Of a stretch of DNA of 64,000 nt, positions 1 through 12,150 are shown in pieces; the first letter of the stretch is position 1, and every line of letters begins with the position of its first letter. The notes beneath the pieces are model-generated. The model worked only from the letters and a program-made list of their open reading frames with translations, searched no databases and had not been told where the DNA came from. The stretch spans positions 364,557,863 through 364,621,862 of the forward strand of contig CM060915.1 of the NCBI GenBank assembly GCA_030737875.1, written 5' to 3'. Origin of the DNA: Allium sativum. Taxonomy: Eukaryota; Streptophyta; Magnoliopsida; Asparagales; Amaryllidaceae. The translations under genes were made by a program, and so were the position numbers.

Positions 1-282
1 CACATATCATACAAACTTGCATAAATACATTTATCCACAAACATAGCCATGTCTTATCACATCCTACCATAATCAATTTAACAATTGATTATTAAAGCCA
101 TAGAAACTCACCAAAACCAAGATTAGCAAACTTATGAAGTGGAATTAGTGGCTTTAATTGAGGAAGATGTTGATTAGCTTGCAACTCTCTTCATTGAATT
201 GTAGAGGCCATGCTCAAATTTCATTTTGCCATAGTTTAGTTACAAAACCTAATTATGAATGAATTAGGATAGGGTTAGGGTC

Positions 283-293
283 TTATTTATAGG
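283..293 (-). promoter_or_regulatory. TATA box of LTR-1
   Basis: CCTATAAATAA on the minus strand, about 470 bp inside the LTR terminus at 765 and downstream of the GTCGAC array. This is the expected place for an LTR core promoter. Confidence 0.6.
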
Positions 294-433
294 ATTAGGT
301 TGCATTTTAGACCCTTAGATTAACCCTAGATTGGTTTAGACCCGTCAGATCCAAGAAGCTTCCAGAACCAGCCCTCCAAGCTAGCCCAAGAACCCAAACT
401 GGTGCACCCAGTTTTACTGGGCGTCGCACCCCT

Positions 434-487
434 GTCGACAGGCAAGTCGACAGGGCAGTCGACAGCCCTGTCGACAGCGCTGTCGAC
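434..487. repeat. Array of five GTCGAC palindromes at exact 12-bp spacing
   Basis: GTCGAC occurs at 434, 446, 458, 470 and 482, mostly within the longer palindrome CTGTCGACAG. The exact 12-bp period makes the overlapping minus-strand frame read as an S-T-x-L repeat, which is a by-product of the DNA repeat and not a protein feature. It sits about 140 bp upstream of the TATA box of LTR-1. Confidence 0.9.
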
Positions 488-1891
488 ATGGCTAGGGCGG
501 GAATTTCTCCCGCCTGACCCGCTGCTTCTATTTCAAATTCTGTATTTTAACTTTTAAATCTGTTTTTATCTTTGAATTTTCTGAAAACTTCTTTGGGCCA
601 TAACCGGGCCATACGGACTCCGATTCTCGAAAACTCGGACTCTATTTCGCGTATTTTTCCGAGACGAACGCAATGACGCAGCCCGTTACCCCCAATTCCC
701 ACATCTGAGATTATTTATCCTATAATTAGTGAATTTTAGTATTAACTAAAATTCGGGGTGTTACAGTTGATCTCTTCAAACGTATTTACGTTTGGTGGTG
801 TAGGAATTCGTTTCTCTTAGTTGTATACCCATTGTATTTTTAGGGAAATCAATTTGTGATTTGGCGGGTATGACGATATGACATTCAAAGTGAATAAATG
901 TGTGATCTGTCAAAGATAAGCGTGGCCTCTAGCCTCACAACCGGGAAATGACAAAAATCGGCCAGGCAGCATGGCTAAGCGGGTTGCTTCCAATTAGGGT
1001 GTATTGTCACCTGATCTAGAGTTCCATTCACTTCTTTAATCTATTCGATGTTGTCCTATTCGGGAAACGATCGCTGATCCCAACCGTTGGTGATATACAT
1101 TCGATACACTCAAGCGAAATGAGTGGTCGGTCATGTGTGGTTGGGTTGCAAGATGTTCTTGTTGAACCCAGTGTATTCCTCTCTAGAGGTACACTACCAT
1201 AAGGTGGTTCCATACCTTGTCATAGTTGGTAATCCATTATCCAATAAGTGCTCACGGTTTTAATTGTAACTATATATGTAGAACGTGAGATGAAAGCGTT
1301 TTTGCTAGATGATTATTTAGTTGTGGTTGATAAACATTATTATAATATCAAAAGAGTTTTGATATAAAGTTTATCGTTTCTTTCAAAAGGATTTTGAAAG
1401 TTAAATCAAATGTTTTGGATTCTCATAAGGGAAAAACCCGTTCCGTTATACGGCGTGGTCTTATGAGATATCGTCTAACTGCTCAAGTTGTTTTTAAACT
1501 GTTTTACTCACACCAGTCCCATGACTAACCCAGAGTTTATTTTGTTTTGTTTTCCCTAAACTCTTGGGTGCCCAATTTTGTATGGGCAGTCAAGTAGTCG
1601 GGATTTTACAGATATAGTGAGAGCTTGGAGTAGGAGGCTTCAGGATTGTTTACTCGTAACTATAAACTTCCTCTTAAACCAATATATACATATAAGAATT
1701 AAAGTCTTATACATATATACATATACTATTTCCAGATTATTATGAGAAAAATAATTTAGAAGAGGTAGAGAAATAGGTTAGAGAAGAAGAAGAATCCTAA
1801 CCCATATATTTTCTGGAATTAAGAAGAATGGAGGAGAACCAGAGTTGAAGCATAGAGACAATGGATGTAGGGTTTAGGGGAGAGGCTAAGG

Positions 1892-1903
1892 GTTTATTTA
1901 TAG
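1892..1903 (-). promoter_or_regulatory. TATA box of LTR-2
   Basis: CTATAAATAAAC on the minus strand, about 90 bp downstream of the palindromic GC-rich cluster at 1993-2070. Confidence 0.5.
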
Positions 1904-1992
1904 TTCCTAGAGTGTGTGTGGACCGCAATATCAGTTATATAAAATATGGATGGTCTGTTTGAGCAAAATATAATAAAACCCCTTTATAAAAC

Positions 1993-2070
1993 GAGTCTCT
2001 TCCCTCCCCTCGACCAGGAGGGCAGTCATCCTTATCCTTAGGAGGGCGGTCGGTCCCCCTTAAGGGGGAG
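1993..2070. repeat. GC-rich palindromic cluster of LTR-2
   Basis: Contains the perfect 14-bp palindrome CCCCCTTAAGGGGG (2055-2068), flanked by repeated GGTC/GGACC, CCCTC/GAGGG and GGAGGG words. It stands out from the surrounding AT-rich DNA and occupies the same promoter-proximal place as clusters in the other LTRs. Confidence 0.7.
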
Positions 2071-2548
2071 TGGTCCATCCCTCTCCTTTTCTGGGCATAG
2101 AAAGACTTGTTTCCCTTTGTCATCATATTTTAATTAAGATGTTAATTAATTCAATTGATTCTTTCCGTTATTTCTTTATTCTTGTCCCCTCTTATATATA
2201 TACACACACACAAAAAAACCAAATTCCCAAGGAATATACCATTATGCCCAAAATTATACTATTTTATTCTTGGTTCTATATTCTTACAGTTTGAATTTCA
2301 AATTCTATGTGTATACAATTTCCATGTAACTTATTTTATCAATAGCCTTTTCATATGGACTTCGTTTTCGACAAATAAAATATGAAAATGGACTAGAATC
2401 TCGCCACGAATACACTAGTAATACTTTCATGGACAAATTCTCAATTATCTAAAAAAAATATTTTCAGCCCATTAATATTTTATTAATTTATTATAAATTT
2501 AATTATATATGTTTATTAGGGGTATATTTTACGGGGTGTTACAGGTAA

Positions 2549-3440
2549 ATCAATTCTATGGGATACCTATAACATTATCAGTAATAGAGATTCTTTATTC
2601 GCTTGTGGATTATGGAAGGGTTTATAAGAGGTATAAGGGATGCACGTGAGTAAAGCTTATCATCCTCAAACTAATAGGAAAACTGAATGAGTGAACCTAA
2701 TTTTAAAATATCTTCTTATGGCTTATGCTTTGGATTTTGGATAATCTTGGGAAGACTATCTTCATTTAGTTGAGTTTGCCTACAATTATAGCTATCAGTT
2801 TAGTATTGAAATGATACCGCATGAGGTATTATATGGAAGACCTTGTAATGCACCCTCTTGTTGGTCGGAAATAGGAGAAATCTTATGCTTCGGCTAGATA
2901 TGATCAGAGAGAATTAGAAAGGGTGGAGATCATTCGGCAACGAACGAAGGCTTCACCGGATTGTCATTAAAGCTATCAAATAAGAGAACAAAGATATGAC
3001 ATTTTCAATTAGAGATTTGGTACTTGTAAAGGTTACTTCTCTTAAGAACGTTGTCTGATTTAGTTGAAAGGAAAATTAGCACCAAGATTTGTTGGACCAT
3101 TCCCAATTATGGAAAAAATCAGAAAGATGGCTTATAAAGTGGACTTACTCTGAAGATGGTGAGTGTGCACAATCTTTTTCATACCTTATATCCATGGAAT
3201 TTTGTACATGAGTCAAGTATTGTGATATCTAAAGATCAATTAGAAAATGTAGAGGTGGAGCCAAAAGTCTTAAGATCTCATAAGCCACTTCAAGTTATTG
3301 GTAATGTCATGAAACAACTTAGAAGGAATATAGTTAAGTTAGTCAAGGTACAATAGATCAGGGATGATGGTGATTATACATGGGAGACAAAGAAGAGTGT
3401 GAGGACGACATATCCTCAACTCTTTGAGTGGTATGTCCCA
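2549..3440 (+). pseudogene. Ty3/gypsy integrase C-terminal relic with chromodomain-like tail
   Basis: The DNA aligns by eye with the integrase end of element D. The 'ATPCATGGNATACC' region near 2560 matches the D stretch around 55180. 'YHPQT' is represented by cttatcatcctcaaact, 'WEDHLPLVEFSYNNSYQ' by the stretch 2745-2800, and the C-terminal 'ATWETK..R..YP.LFE' block by 3375-3430. Many stops and frameshifts are present and the catalytic core upstream of 2549 is missing, apparently removed where LTR-2 abuts. This is an old, non-functional Tekay-like chromovirus fragment with no recoverable reading frame. Confidence 0.8.
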
Positions 3441-3617
3441 TATATCATAACTAATTGTGTCATTTTATCATATACTACTAGAATTTCGCGTGCTAGGATA
3501 AGAATTTTCTTTGCAACTATTTATTTGATGTCAGATTGGATGTTAGGATGCTTGCTTACAGATGATTGGCATGTGAGGTGTAATGTTTGATGATGGATTT
3601 CGAGAGAAAAAAATCCT

Positions 3618-3630
3618 AAATTGGGGAGAA
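3618..3630 (+). other. Polypurine tract of the decayed gypsy element
   Basis: AAATTGGGGAGAA lies directly downstream of the integrase relic and directly before TGCAACGACG. It corresponds to AAGGAGGGGAGAA before the 3' LTR of element D at 56649-56661. Confidence 0.65.
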
Positions 3631-6600
3631 TGCAACGACGTGTGTTTTACACATTGAAGGATCGTAAAATATCCATATTTGCCCCATTCTAGTATTCTAT
3701 GATATGGTTGAATATTTATGTGACCATTTTACCCTTGAAAAGTCTTTTTTTGGCCATAAATTTTGGTAAGTACCAAATTAGATACTCTAATCAGCTTCAT
3801 TGCTTCGTGGATGTGGTTTCTCATTTCGTAGAGTGGCCAAATGAAGAAATCAAATAGGAAAGTTAAGAGGTATTGTAGGTTTAATTTTTCAAGGTTGCTG
3901 TATAGAATTAGGATAAGTTAATAGGCTGAGATAGTAAGCCCATTAGTTTTTCAGTCTCATCCGTAAATAAGGGTTGAAGGGTGATTATTGAAGCCTTCCC
4001 TCTCATTTACTATCATCTCTTGAACTATGATCTACTCTACTTCATCATAATTTCTCAAATCAGCACTCAAATTTACATCGAATCATCTTTAATCACTAAT
4101 TACATATTAGATATACATTGAGGGATTATGTCTCTTCATCTGATTGCATATTCCTACTTTCAGTTGTTTTCCGAGATAGATCCCCATTCGGTTGCACCAA
4201 ATTGTGAGATTAAATGAGTGACTATGATCTCTTACATATTTGTATTTGATTGTATGTTGTAATTACGGATTATAATCATTAATATCGTAAAACAGCTCTA
4301 AAATCTGATTAGATCTACTAATTTCAAATCTAGAACCCCTAAGATAACCCAACTATGACATATGCTAATTTAATATGTTAGATCCAATGTACCTAGTGAG
4401 TAATTAATTATGCTTAGTTCTAGATCTATGATTAAATTTGATTGGTTCATGTTCGTATCCAACTGGATGGTCATGCATGACTGGAATTGGTTGAATTTGT
4501 TGTTTGAATGATTGGACCGCTTTTATGTGTTAATGTATGCTTGAATAAGTATTTAGTGGATAATTGGAGCATATCAAGATCAAAGTTCGTAGAAGTTTCA
4601 TGTAACTTGAAGGAAAGACTCTGCTGCATGTAGTATGATGCTCCAGATTTCGCACCAAAATCAAAGCTAAATACATGGACTGACACAGATCCATAGGGCA
4701 TGGATCATCACAATCCATAAGGGAAGCTCTAATGATGGTGTGATCCACAAAGGATGATTATAGGACCTTGTTGAAGCGAGTGCGAAGAAATAGTGGTGAT
4801 CTGGCTGGCTTGGTGGTAACATGGTGATGGATCGACTAAGAGAGGTTTAGGATTTGGATGCAACATCGATGAAGGGATAGATCTAAGTGAAGCAAGATAT
4901 GAAAGGTTTCGAAGCATCTGGAAGGAGCATGTGAAGAAATTAAAGTAACTTACCAAGAAATTGGTAAAGTAGACAGATTGGTACCGATCCATTGGGTATG
5001 GATCGATACTGATCCATCCACATCGGTCAATGGAGGTGTTATCCATATAGATGGTATAGGACTTCTTTAAAACACTATGGCAACTTCTTGTTAGTTAATA
5101 ACTTCAATGGTGAGAAAGTTATGGCCTGTTGAAGTTATAGGAATTTGTGACACTTCAATTATGAACTTATTTGGGAGCGATGAAGGTGTGCAGTAGGCAA
5201 CTCAGGATGGAATGAGGATGCATGATAATGAATTGGTGTGAGGGCTTACTCGGACTAAAGATGGAGTTGTAGGTTCCTTTTGTGATTGTGAATACCAAGG
5301 AATTAAAGATCTCTCAGAGTGTTCTAATTAGCTCAAAGCAGAGGTATCGTAGGGATTCCCATTAGGGTTGGAAGCTATGACCGTGTACCCTGGACTTCCC
5401 AGACGGAGTGAGAGGTTTGATGTCAGTGGGTGCAATGTGCTGGTGTAAGCACGGAAGCTCGACTAGAACCAAGGTTCCCATTAGCCCTAGGCATAAGTAA
5501 ACATGTTCATATATGTTATCAACGTATTATAGGCTTTAGAAGGTAATGGTTAGGTTTTGTTGATGGGTATTATGGTTGATATGGACGTCTCTCTCTTCTT
5601 TTTCTAGATAGGATATCATTTATAGGATACTAAAGGGAGGATCAAGAATAAAAGAGTTGGAAGAGGCTTCTTAGATTCTTCTATACTATTCTATTGTAGT
5701 ATCCACTATTGTTGTTATTTGAGTAGCATATATTACTTAGTTATAATGTGTTAACTCTTTGGTTGCAGGAAAAGGTCGGGTATGAGATGTAAACCTGTCT
5801 AGTGACATATTTTTCAATGTAGCTGTTGATGGTTATTTATCACTCATATTAGACTATTGTCAAACCCAAGGTTTTATGTTTACTCTTCTTATCTTGGGTG
5901 CTCATCGATGATGCTAATGGGAAGACTAGATATCAAGTTTGGTGATGAGAATGTTGATCGAGCGTGAGCTTAAAGGGATGGTGTATTATTCCATTTTTAA
6001 CCATTTTGTTTTCGTTGTTATGTAGTGAATATAGTGAGGCATTGATGTACTCAAAATTGTGTTTTTGTACTAAAATCATTGATTCTATACCGTGATGGGA
6101 CTTTCTACTTTATCATGCTCTGGTACTATTCTATTGTATATGTTCTTATTATATTTTGTCCATGCGATGTGAGATACACAATAGGTTGGTTAGGTTTCTT
6201 CCCCAATAATCATCCCATATCAACCTAGCACGATTTTCAGCACATCTTTCGTGTCATTTAGTGTAGGTGATGTGGGGGTGTCGTCACAATAGGCCACTAT
6301 GTTCCAAATACATATAACATGGATTGAACACTGGCGCATAATCGATAGTTGATTGAAGATGCAGACTATCACCAAAGTTTGTTTCTTGTAATGAAGTTAA
6401 TTTTCTATTGCAGTAGAAAAAATGGACATGATCTCGGCAAGCTGACATGGGGCGGTTTATTACATTGCTTCTAAAACATAAGTTTGATGAACGTGATGTT
6501 AGATCCAAGTTGGCCTTGGAGAGGCATTTAATGTTTAATTCTAGGATAAATGAAATTAATCTAGGTTGATCTTTTGTGAGTCACTTTATATTCAAAGAGA

Positions 6601-7642
6601 CGAGGAGTCGACAAGAATTAATGAAAATTTTGGTTGCTCATCAACAAAGATGATTGCAAGGAGAAGAAAAGAGTAACAAAAAAAAAATTATCTAAATATG
6701 ATATAATTGACAAGTGCTAAAATTAGTTAAAAAAGATTTAATTGACAACAAACATGTATATAACTAGTTATAATGTATTTCAAGTAATTTGTAAAAGCTA
6801 TAAATAAGTTCGATACTTCTACGACACTTATCTGTAAAATTTTAAGTTTAAGTGAATATGCATGAAATCCAACTTAAAAACACATATTATTTACATGTTG
6901 ATTTATGCTATAATTATCTATACCAATAGTTCGAGTCACATGTCATTTTTCATATTGCTAAATCGATTTCGCTTCAGTAAACATGCATCCAAGATTATGA
7001 ATTGTTTTGGTGTACCTTTATTTTTCAACAGAGTCACTTTTCTATTCTTCTAGCATTAGCGATGTCATATTTTTTTTAACAATAAATAGCACTAGCATTA
7101 GTCTAAGATTAATTTTTATTGTTATTTAAGGTTAAACGAGGCTTTGGTTGCTGTAATAGTTTTGTTAATAGTGAACGAAATAATCTAACTTGGGAAAAGT
7201 CATGTAAAATGAAACGCAATAGTGATTCATTTAAACTTATGTGATTTTCATTCACCAAAACTTGTTGTTATGACTCCTTTCTCTTAACGACACATGTTAG
7301 TAGGTGGGACCTCTTGATAGATGATGTCATGAAGACTAGAGACGTGGCGATGGAGAATTTATTCTAGTTATCATGTTATCTGTATTAATGGGATATTATT
7401 ATGTATCTTGTTATGACATTTGGAAATTTCAATGTAACCTACATTATTGTGGTTTTTATTAAAGGGTACATTTATTCTGATTATTATATTTTGTCTCATC
7501 TGCTGTGATATTCTGATTTTGTTTTTAGATTGACTCTAGTATTTATTTCTTATACAAACCAATGACTTGCTTAGAATGACTCTAAGTTCTGATGTGCCTT
7601 CTCTGGATCGGGATTTAGGCCGATTCCGAGCGGTTTGTTACA
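3631..7642 (+). mobile_element. Putative 3' LTR of the decayed gypsy element
   Basis: It starts with TGCAACGACG immediately after the polypurine tract. It may end at 7642 with GGTTTGTTACA, similar to the GGGTTGTTACA end of element B's LTR at 47019. The 4.0-kb length fits the long LTRs seen elsewhere here. The far end is a guess, because no partner LTR or target duplication is available. It holds a tandem duplication of about 295 bp (4560-4770 and 4870-5075) but no credible gene. Confidence 0.45.
4560..5075. repeat. Diverged tandem duplication, unit about 295 bp, with GATCCAT/ATGGATC inverted words
   Basis: Both halves carry a GATCCAT-5 nt-ATGGATC palindrome (near 4690-4708 and 4988-5006), followed by a GTGATCCA/GTTATCCA and ATAGGAC stretch. 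The arms are preserved while the rest has diverged. Minus-strand short frames across it share the same repeated residues only because of this duplication. Confidence 0.65.
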
Positions 7643-8900
7643 CATTCAATCCATATACAAATAGGATTTACTAATATGTGTTCTAATACGAAATGTGACA
7701 ACCTACACCATGGTAGATCAATTTCTTGCAAAAATTGAAAACTCAAGTCCGTTAGAACACTAACCATTTATTTGGTTTGCTGCAAATAAACAAAGAGGCT
7801 TATCAGAGCTCTAACAAATAACTCACAATGAAATGATTTAAAATATAATATTAAATAAGCACTAACCATAAAATTGGCACTTCAAATCAAATGCCTCTAT
7901 CAGCACCAATCCTGCCTAAAACACGAGTACCTGCCTTTCATTTGTCTTGTGGGTTATTATGAGTTGAACAACGTTCCGATGACTAGTAAATTATATATGT
8001 TCTAAATAACACTATCATATGACGATTACTAATCATTTATTTATATTAAGGTTTATTTTAAGTGGTTCAGACTCCACCATCGTCTTCTCAGTAGATTTAC
8101 AATAATATATAACTATATGTATCCTTTAGTCCACCTTAGTCTTAGATACTTTTCCCAAGTATTTTGACAAGCATCTCACTCGGATTAACCATCTCGTCAC
8201 ATCATGGAATTGCCACTTTGCATCTTTAGCATGTATAAACTATATCTATAATGGAGTGCCCAATGCCTGCAGCACATATGAGAACGTATAATCTACACCC
8301 ACAATGGAGCGTCCAATGCCTACATCATGGATGCTCAAGCGTGAAATATGCTAACAGGCCTCCCAATGCTTACATCACGAATGTGATGATTTCTCCTAAC
8401 ATGGAGCCTAATTGACTATGTTGTGGAGTTCAGTCATTCTCAATGAACTACTAAATTGCCTACACTGTATAATTCACTGGAGAATTTTATATTTTGTCCA
8501 CTCATGTTTTCATGGACCGACATCGCTAGCCATCCTATTTTAAAAGAATCTCTGCATGGTTACCCTATTGTCCAAATTAAACATACTATTGTGGCAGTGC
8601 ATAACTATCAGAATGGTTCGATAGCAAATTCACTCAAACATGGTGTAACCCATTTTCTTCCCACTGCTTATTGGACCAACGATGACCCAATTAATATGCA
8701 ACAATCATCACACTTAGAGGTTGGTATCCGTGCGTGTCTCAGTTGCATAATTGATTTAGCAAACCCTTATCCATTTAGGCTGCCTAGTGCAATCAAGGAG
8801 ATAACCTCTTGATAGTCTGAAGCATACTCAAACGTTGATGGACCTCCCATGCTTACATTGCAGACTCTATCCTAGGGTGTTCCTTTGCACGTGACCGTTT
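7643..8900. repeat. Intergenic sequence with diverged CC(A)ATGCCTACATCACG repeats
   Basis: Related words CCCAATGCCTGCAGCAC, TCCAATGCCTACATCATG, CCCAATGCTTACATCACG and CCCATGCTTACATTGC recur at about 8254, 8310, 8362 and 8848, several preceded by an ATGGAG-like word. This looks like part of an old repeat, possibly an LTR. An open frame at 8456-8812 shows no recognisable domain and I do not call it a gene. Confidence 0.45.
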
Positions 8901-10440
8901 TTCCATAGGTCCTACGATATATATATATATATAATTTTAAATTATATATATATGTACATATATATGAACTATAAACATTTTATTTATGAATCTTGTGTAG
9001 GGGTTTATAAAGATAGTTATTTATTTAAATGAAGATGGTTTGAAACAAATCAATTATTTAAAAGGTAAAGTTTTAAAATCATATTGATTATTTTAATAAT
9101 AAGGATTCAAAATCCATTAATTATTTTGATAATGGTGGTCTAAAATTAATTATTAATCTTAATTAGTGATGTTGAGGACTAATAAATTATTTAAAGGGAC
9201 AGTTTGGTTCTGGTCCAGTTTAGGTCAAAATATAAAATACTCTCTGCCTTAAAACTTCATAAATTAGGTTCATATTTTTCGAAAATCACCAAAAAACAAT
9301 ATAAAATTTGCTACACTTCAAAATTTAATTCAACACATAATTATCCTCATATTCAAGTAACAAAAACAAAAAAAATTATCCAAAAACAAAAAAAAAAATC
9401 ACAGTCCAACGAATTTTAGCAATTTTACGTAACATTGCAGACATCGCAACAACTATTTCAATAAATTGCAGTTTTCATGTATTTTTTGCTGATTTGCTTC
9501 AAAATTTTAAGTTCAAAACCTACAATTATTTAAACGTCGAAGTATTGCAGAAAAATCATCAAAAAAAAATGACTTTTTGCCTTTAAATGAAAAATGTTTC
9601 ATTTTCAGGAAAATTGCAGTAAAAGAAGCCATTATTTGCAAAAATTACCGACATTTCAACAATTTTTTCACACAGTAGCACACATATACAATTCACTGTA
9701 AGATAATTGCAGATATATCAAAAATTATTCAGAATAGTAGCAGAGATTGCTGCAACTTTTTTATTATTTTTATACCCGTAAAACACTGTGTGAATAATTG
9801 CTGATACATCAGCAACTTTTCAAAAAGAGTGCTGATTTTTCAATTTTTTTTGTGGAATCCTTCCTTGAATATTTATAATTTTTTGAATTTTTTTTATGCT
9901 GCAGCAGTGTGAATAAATTGAAAAACACGTTGCTATAGTAAATAGGGACACACTTTGAATATAAACTCAGGGAGGGAGCCGCATTGAATAAAGTTTGAAA
10001 ATAGGGATCCCTCCCTAATTTCCACTTATTTAAATGATTTGTTTTCAAGATAATTAATCATTTGGCTATAATGATTTAAGATTAATATATCATTTTAATA
10101 ATCATGCTTTAAATTTAAGTAATTGTTTTAATAAATGATGTTTAAATTTTTTTAGTCAATTTAGAAATGATGTTTAAAGGTTAAGTACTTATTCTAATAC
10201 TGATGTTTTAAAGTAATAAATCATTTGCAAGAATAATCAAAGTTAGTTATCGTTTTGAACATTATTTTGATTCGATTAGCTAGGAAACAACTAATTAAGT
10301 AATTAAAATGAAGATGTTTTGATAATTGATGTATCATTTTTAAGTAATGACATTATGGAATTTATTAGTTTTAAAGGGTAACTTAATATATGTTTGAAAA
10401 TAATATCAATTTGTTTTTTATAAAGTTATTTGAAGTTATT
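8900..10440. repeat. AT-rich region with degenerate ATTGCAG-type repeats
   Basis: Opens with (AT)n near 8921-8955. Between about 9180 and 10030 the word (A)ATTGCAG/ATTGCTG recurs roughly every 60-70 bp with AT-rich spacers, a degenerate minisatellite-like pattern. The flanks on both sides consist of another AT-rich, TTATTTAAATGATG-like repeat, so the 9180-10030 block could be an insertion into it. No genes are seen. Confidence 0.4.
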
Positions 10441-11321
10441 ATTTTAAAAAGTGAAACCCCAGCACAAGACCAGTTTTAAAAGTACTTGACATGAATACGG
10501 AAAGAAATTTCCATAAACAATATCGTTATACAAAAAGGATTTAGCCATACTTTTATCACTAATCTTCGAGAAGTGGAAACACATCCCAATCCCAAGGGTT
10601 AAAAATGTCATCAAGATTATACTTAGAGGTAACACCATCTTCCCTTGCCCAATTTCATTTTTAACGTGGATGATACGAGTTTGAAATCGATAAGTAGAGC
10701 TAAGGGCACAAGACTTAATTTCTATATACGATCATTTTGAATATTCCTGATAGTTGATTTATTGACTATCAAATTATTTTTCTCCTTTATTATCATAAAT
10801 TTAAGACGATTTCCTGCTTATTTGAGCATTGCCATTTTTTATCAGAAAGGACTAAATAAATGTATCGAGTTGAAGCCCAACTCTGTAGGCTTACTCCACT
10901 TAAGGGATATTCACACTGATTCTGAATTGAATACGGTTATACACGTGCTGAGATGTAAAATACTCGGATATCAGTTTTTGAACATAGTCTGCCTTGGTCG
11001 TGTTTGATAGTCGTTAGAGTCCTCAGTATATTTCTAGAGGTATACTTTTAGCAAGGGGTGTGCATCCTCCTAGTCATTTGTTCTCAGTATATTTCTAACA
11101 CTCTTCTCAATGATTAATTATTTGTGTCATCGTTCAAAGTTTAGGTTTTGCTCCATAGTTATTTCATGTTACTTGTGGTTGGATGTTGTTACTCTGAGAA
11201 GAAACCCGTTTGGCATTTAGTGGTGTGATCTCACGTATTAATATTTTGTTTTCATCCCTTGCTTCAGAGTTTTTTCACACCGAACTTACTATTTGGCTTG
11301 AGTTATATGTTTCTCCCAAAC
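10441..11321. other. Intergenic DNA, nothing recognised
   Basis: No gene, RNA or element boundary can be supported here. Short frames at 10444-10638 and 10762-11007 have no recognisable motifs or codon character. Confidence 0.5.
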
Positions 11322-11358
11322 TATCAGATACTCAATTATAATTGAGTAGTCCGATAGT
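11322..11358. repeat. Near-perfect inverted repeat with a 20-bp palindromic centre
   Basis: The centre TACTCAATTATAATTGAGTA (11329-11348) is a perfect palindrome. Outside it CTATCAGA pairs with the reverse complement of GTCCGATAG, giving arms of about 18 bp. The second unit (13543 on) keeps the structure with a few changes. Confidence 0.85.
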
Positions 11359-11982
11359 AGCAAGTATTTGGGCTTTTTGAAGAAGAAGGTCAAGTACGAG
11401 GCTTCTTAGCTATATAATCATTTATTTCTGCTGTTATGTCTCTGGTGTATATGGGTTTTGTGTCAGCAGGTATAAGAGGGCAAATCATCTGGACCGAATC
11501 CCCCCTATTTTCATGGATCCAGCCAATCACAGTCTTCTGATTTGCCCATTTTACAATTAAATCCACATTATTTTAAGGGTTTAACTGCAAAATGGTGGAA
11601 ATCAGGGGAATATGATTGGTTGGTTCATGGAAATATGGGGATTGGGTCCAGGTGATCTCCACTCGGTATAAAGGGAGAAGTAATCTTTTGTACTATATTA
11701 TTTTGCATTGTATACGACAATGTGATAATTTGTTTTTTTCATGCTTTTTCTTTTTCCTTAATGACAACTTATCTTTCGGACATTTGGTAACGAAAGACAA
11801 GTACCAAGGATGTATTATGTATCGTTCGTTTTTTGTATCGTTCTTTAAAAAACGAAAGAAATACACTAAGGATGTATTATGTACGGTCCTAGAGTTTCAC
11901 CCTGATTAGAGAAAAAAAAAACGAAAAACCCATTGCTTTACTAAGTTGCTCTGCATTTTGGGAAAAAACCAAAATTACCCTT

Positions 11983-12150
11983 CCACGTAGTGATACTACG
12001 TGGTGCTTTAAGGATGTCATGCAGTGGCACTGCGTGATGCCTTGTAGTTACCGGTACTACGCGGTGACTTCAAAGCATCACGCAGTGCCAGTTACCAGAA
12101 CTACGCGGTGATTTCAAAGCATCACGCAGTGTCACTGCATGGTATTCAGA
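11983..12150. repeat. Cluster of palindromic CACGTAGTG / GCAGTGGCACTGC words (unit 1)
   Basis: CCACGTAGT-gat-ACTACGTGG (11983-12003) has perfect 9-bp arms. TCATGCAGTG-g-CACTGCGTGA (12017-12037) is almost perfect. Then ACTACGCGGTGA and CATCACGCAGTG each occur twice. GC-rich and highly structured in an AT-rich background. A related set lies at 12938-13025. Confidence 0.8.

Larger units (their letters stand above)
1..765 (-). mobile_element. LTR-1: 5' part of a minus-strand LTR, cut by the window edge
   Basis: Read on the minus strand the segment starts at 765 with TGTAACACCCCGAATTTT, the same terminus as element D's LTR at 48411. It continues with the conserved motif CATTGCGTTCGTCTCGG (658-675 region) and an AAATAGAGTCCGAGTTT-like block that D also has about 90-150 bp inside its LTR. 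A TATAAATAA box lies at 283-293 (minus strand), and an array of GTCGAC palindromes lies at 434-487 just upstream of it. No polypurine tract borders 765, so 765 is probably the outer edge of a 5' LTR or of a solo LTR. The rest lies left of the window. Confidence 0.7.
766..2543 (-). mobile_element. LTR-2: minus-strand LTR fragment ending at 2543
   Basis: The minus strand starts at 2543 with TGTAACACCCCGT, an LTR-type terminus. About 650 bp in, at 1892-1903, is CTATAAATAAAC, preceded at 1993-2070 by GC-rich palindromic words including CCCCCTTAAGGGGG (2055-2068). The 3' limit is not clear; a TGTAGGAATTCG resembling the A-family LTR end occurs near 800, so the LTR may span about 800-2543. It interrupts or abuts the integrase relic to its right. 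No ORF in it looks real. Confidence 0.5.

Noticed and set aside
307..489. Minus-strand frame with a repeated S-T-x-L protein pattern
   Set aside because: Produced by the 12-bp GTCGAC array inside an LTR; no domain or gene context.
4471..5046. Minus-strand frames with similar peptides suggesting a repeated protein
   Set aside because: Explained by the 295-bp tandem duplication; stops separate them and no known motif is present.
8456..8812. 118-codon open frame as a gene
   Set aside because: No recognisable motif, repeat-containing surroundings, and no start or splice context to support it.
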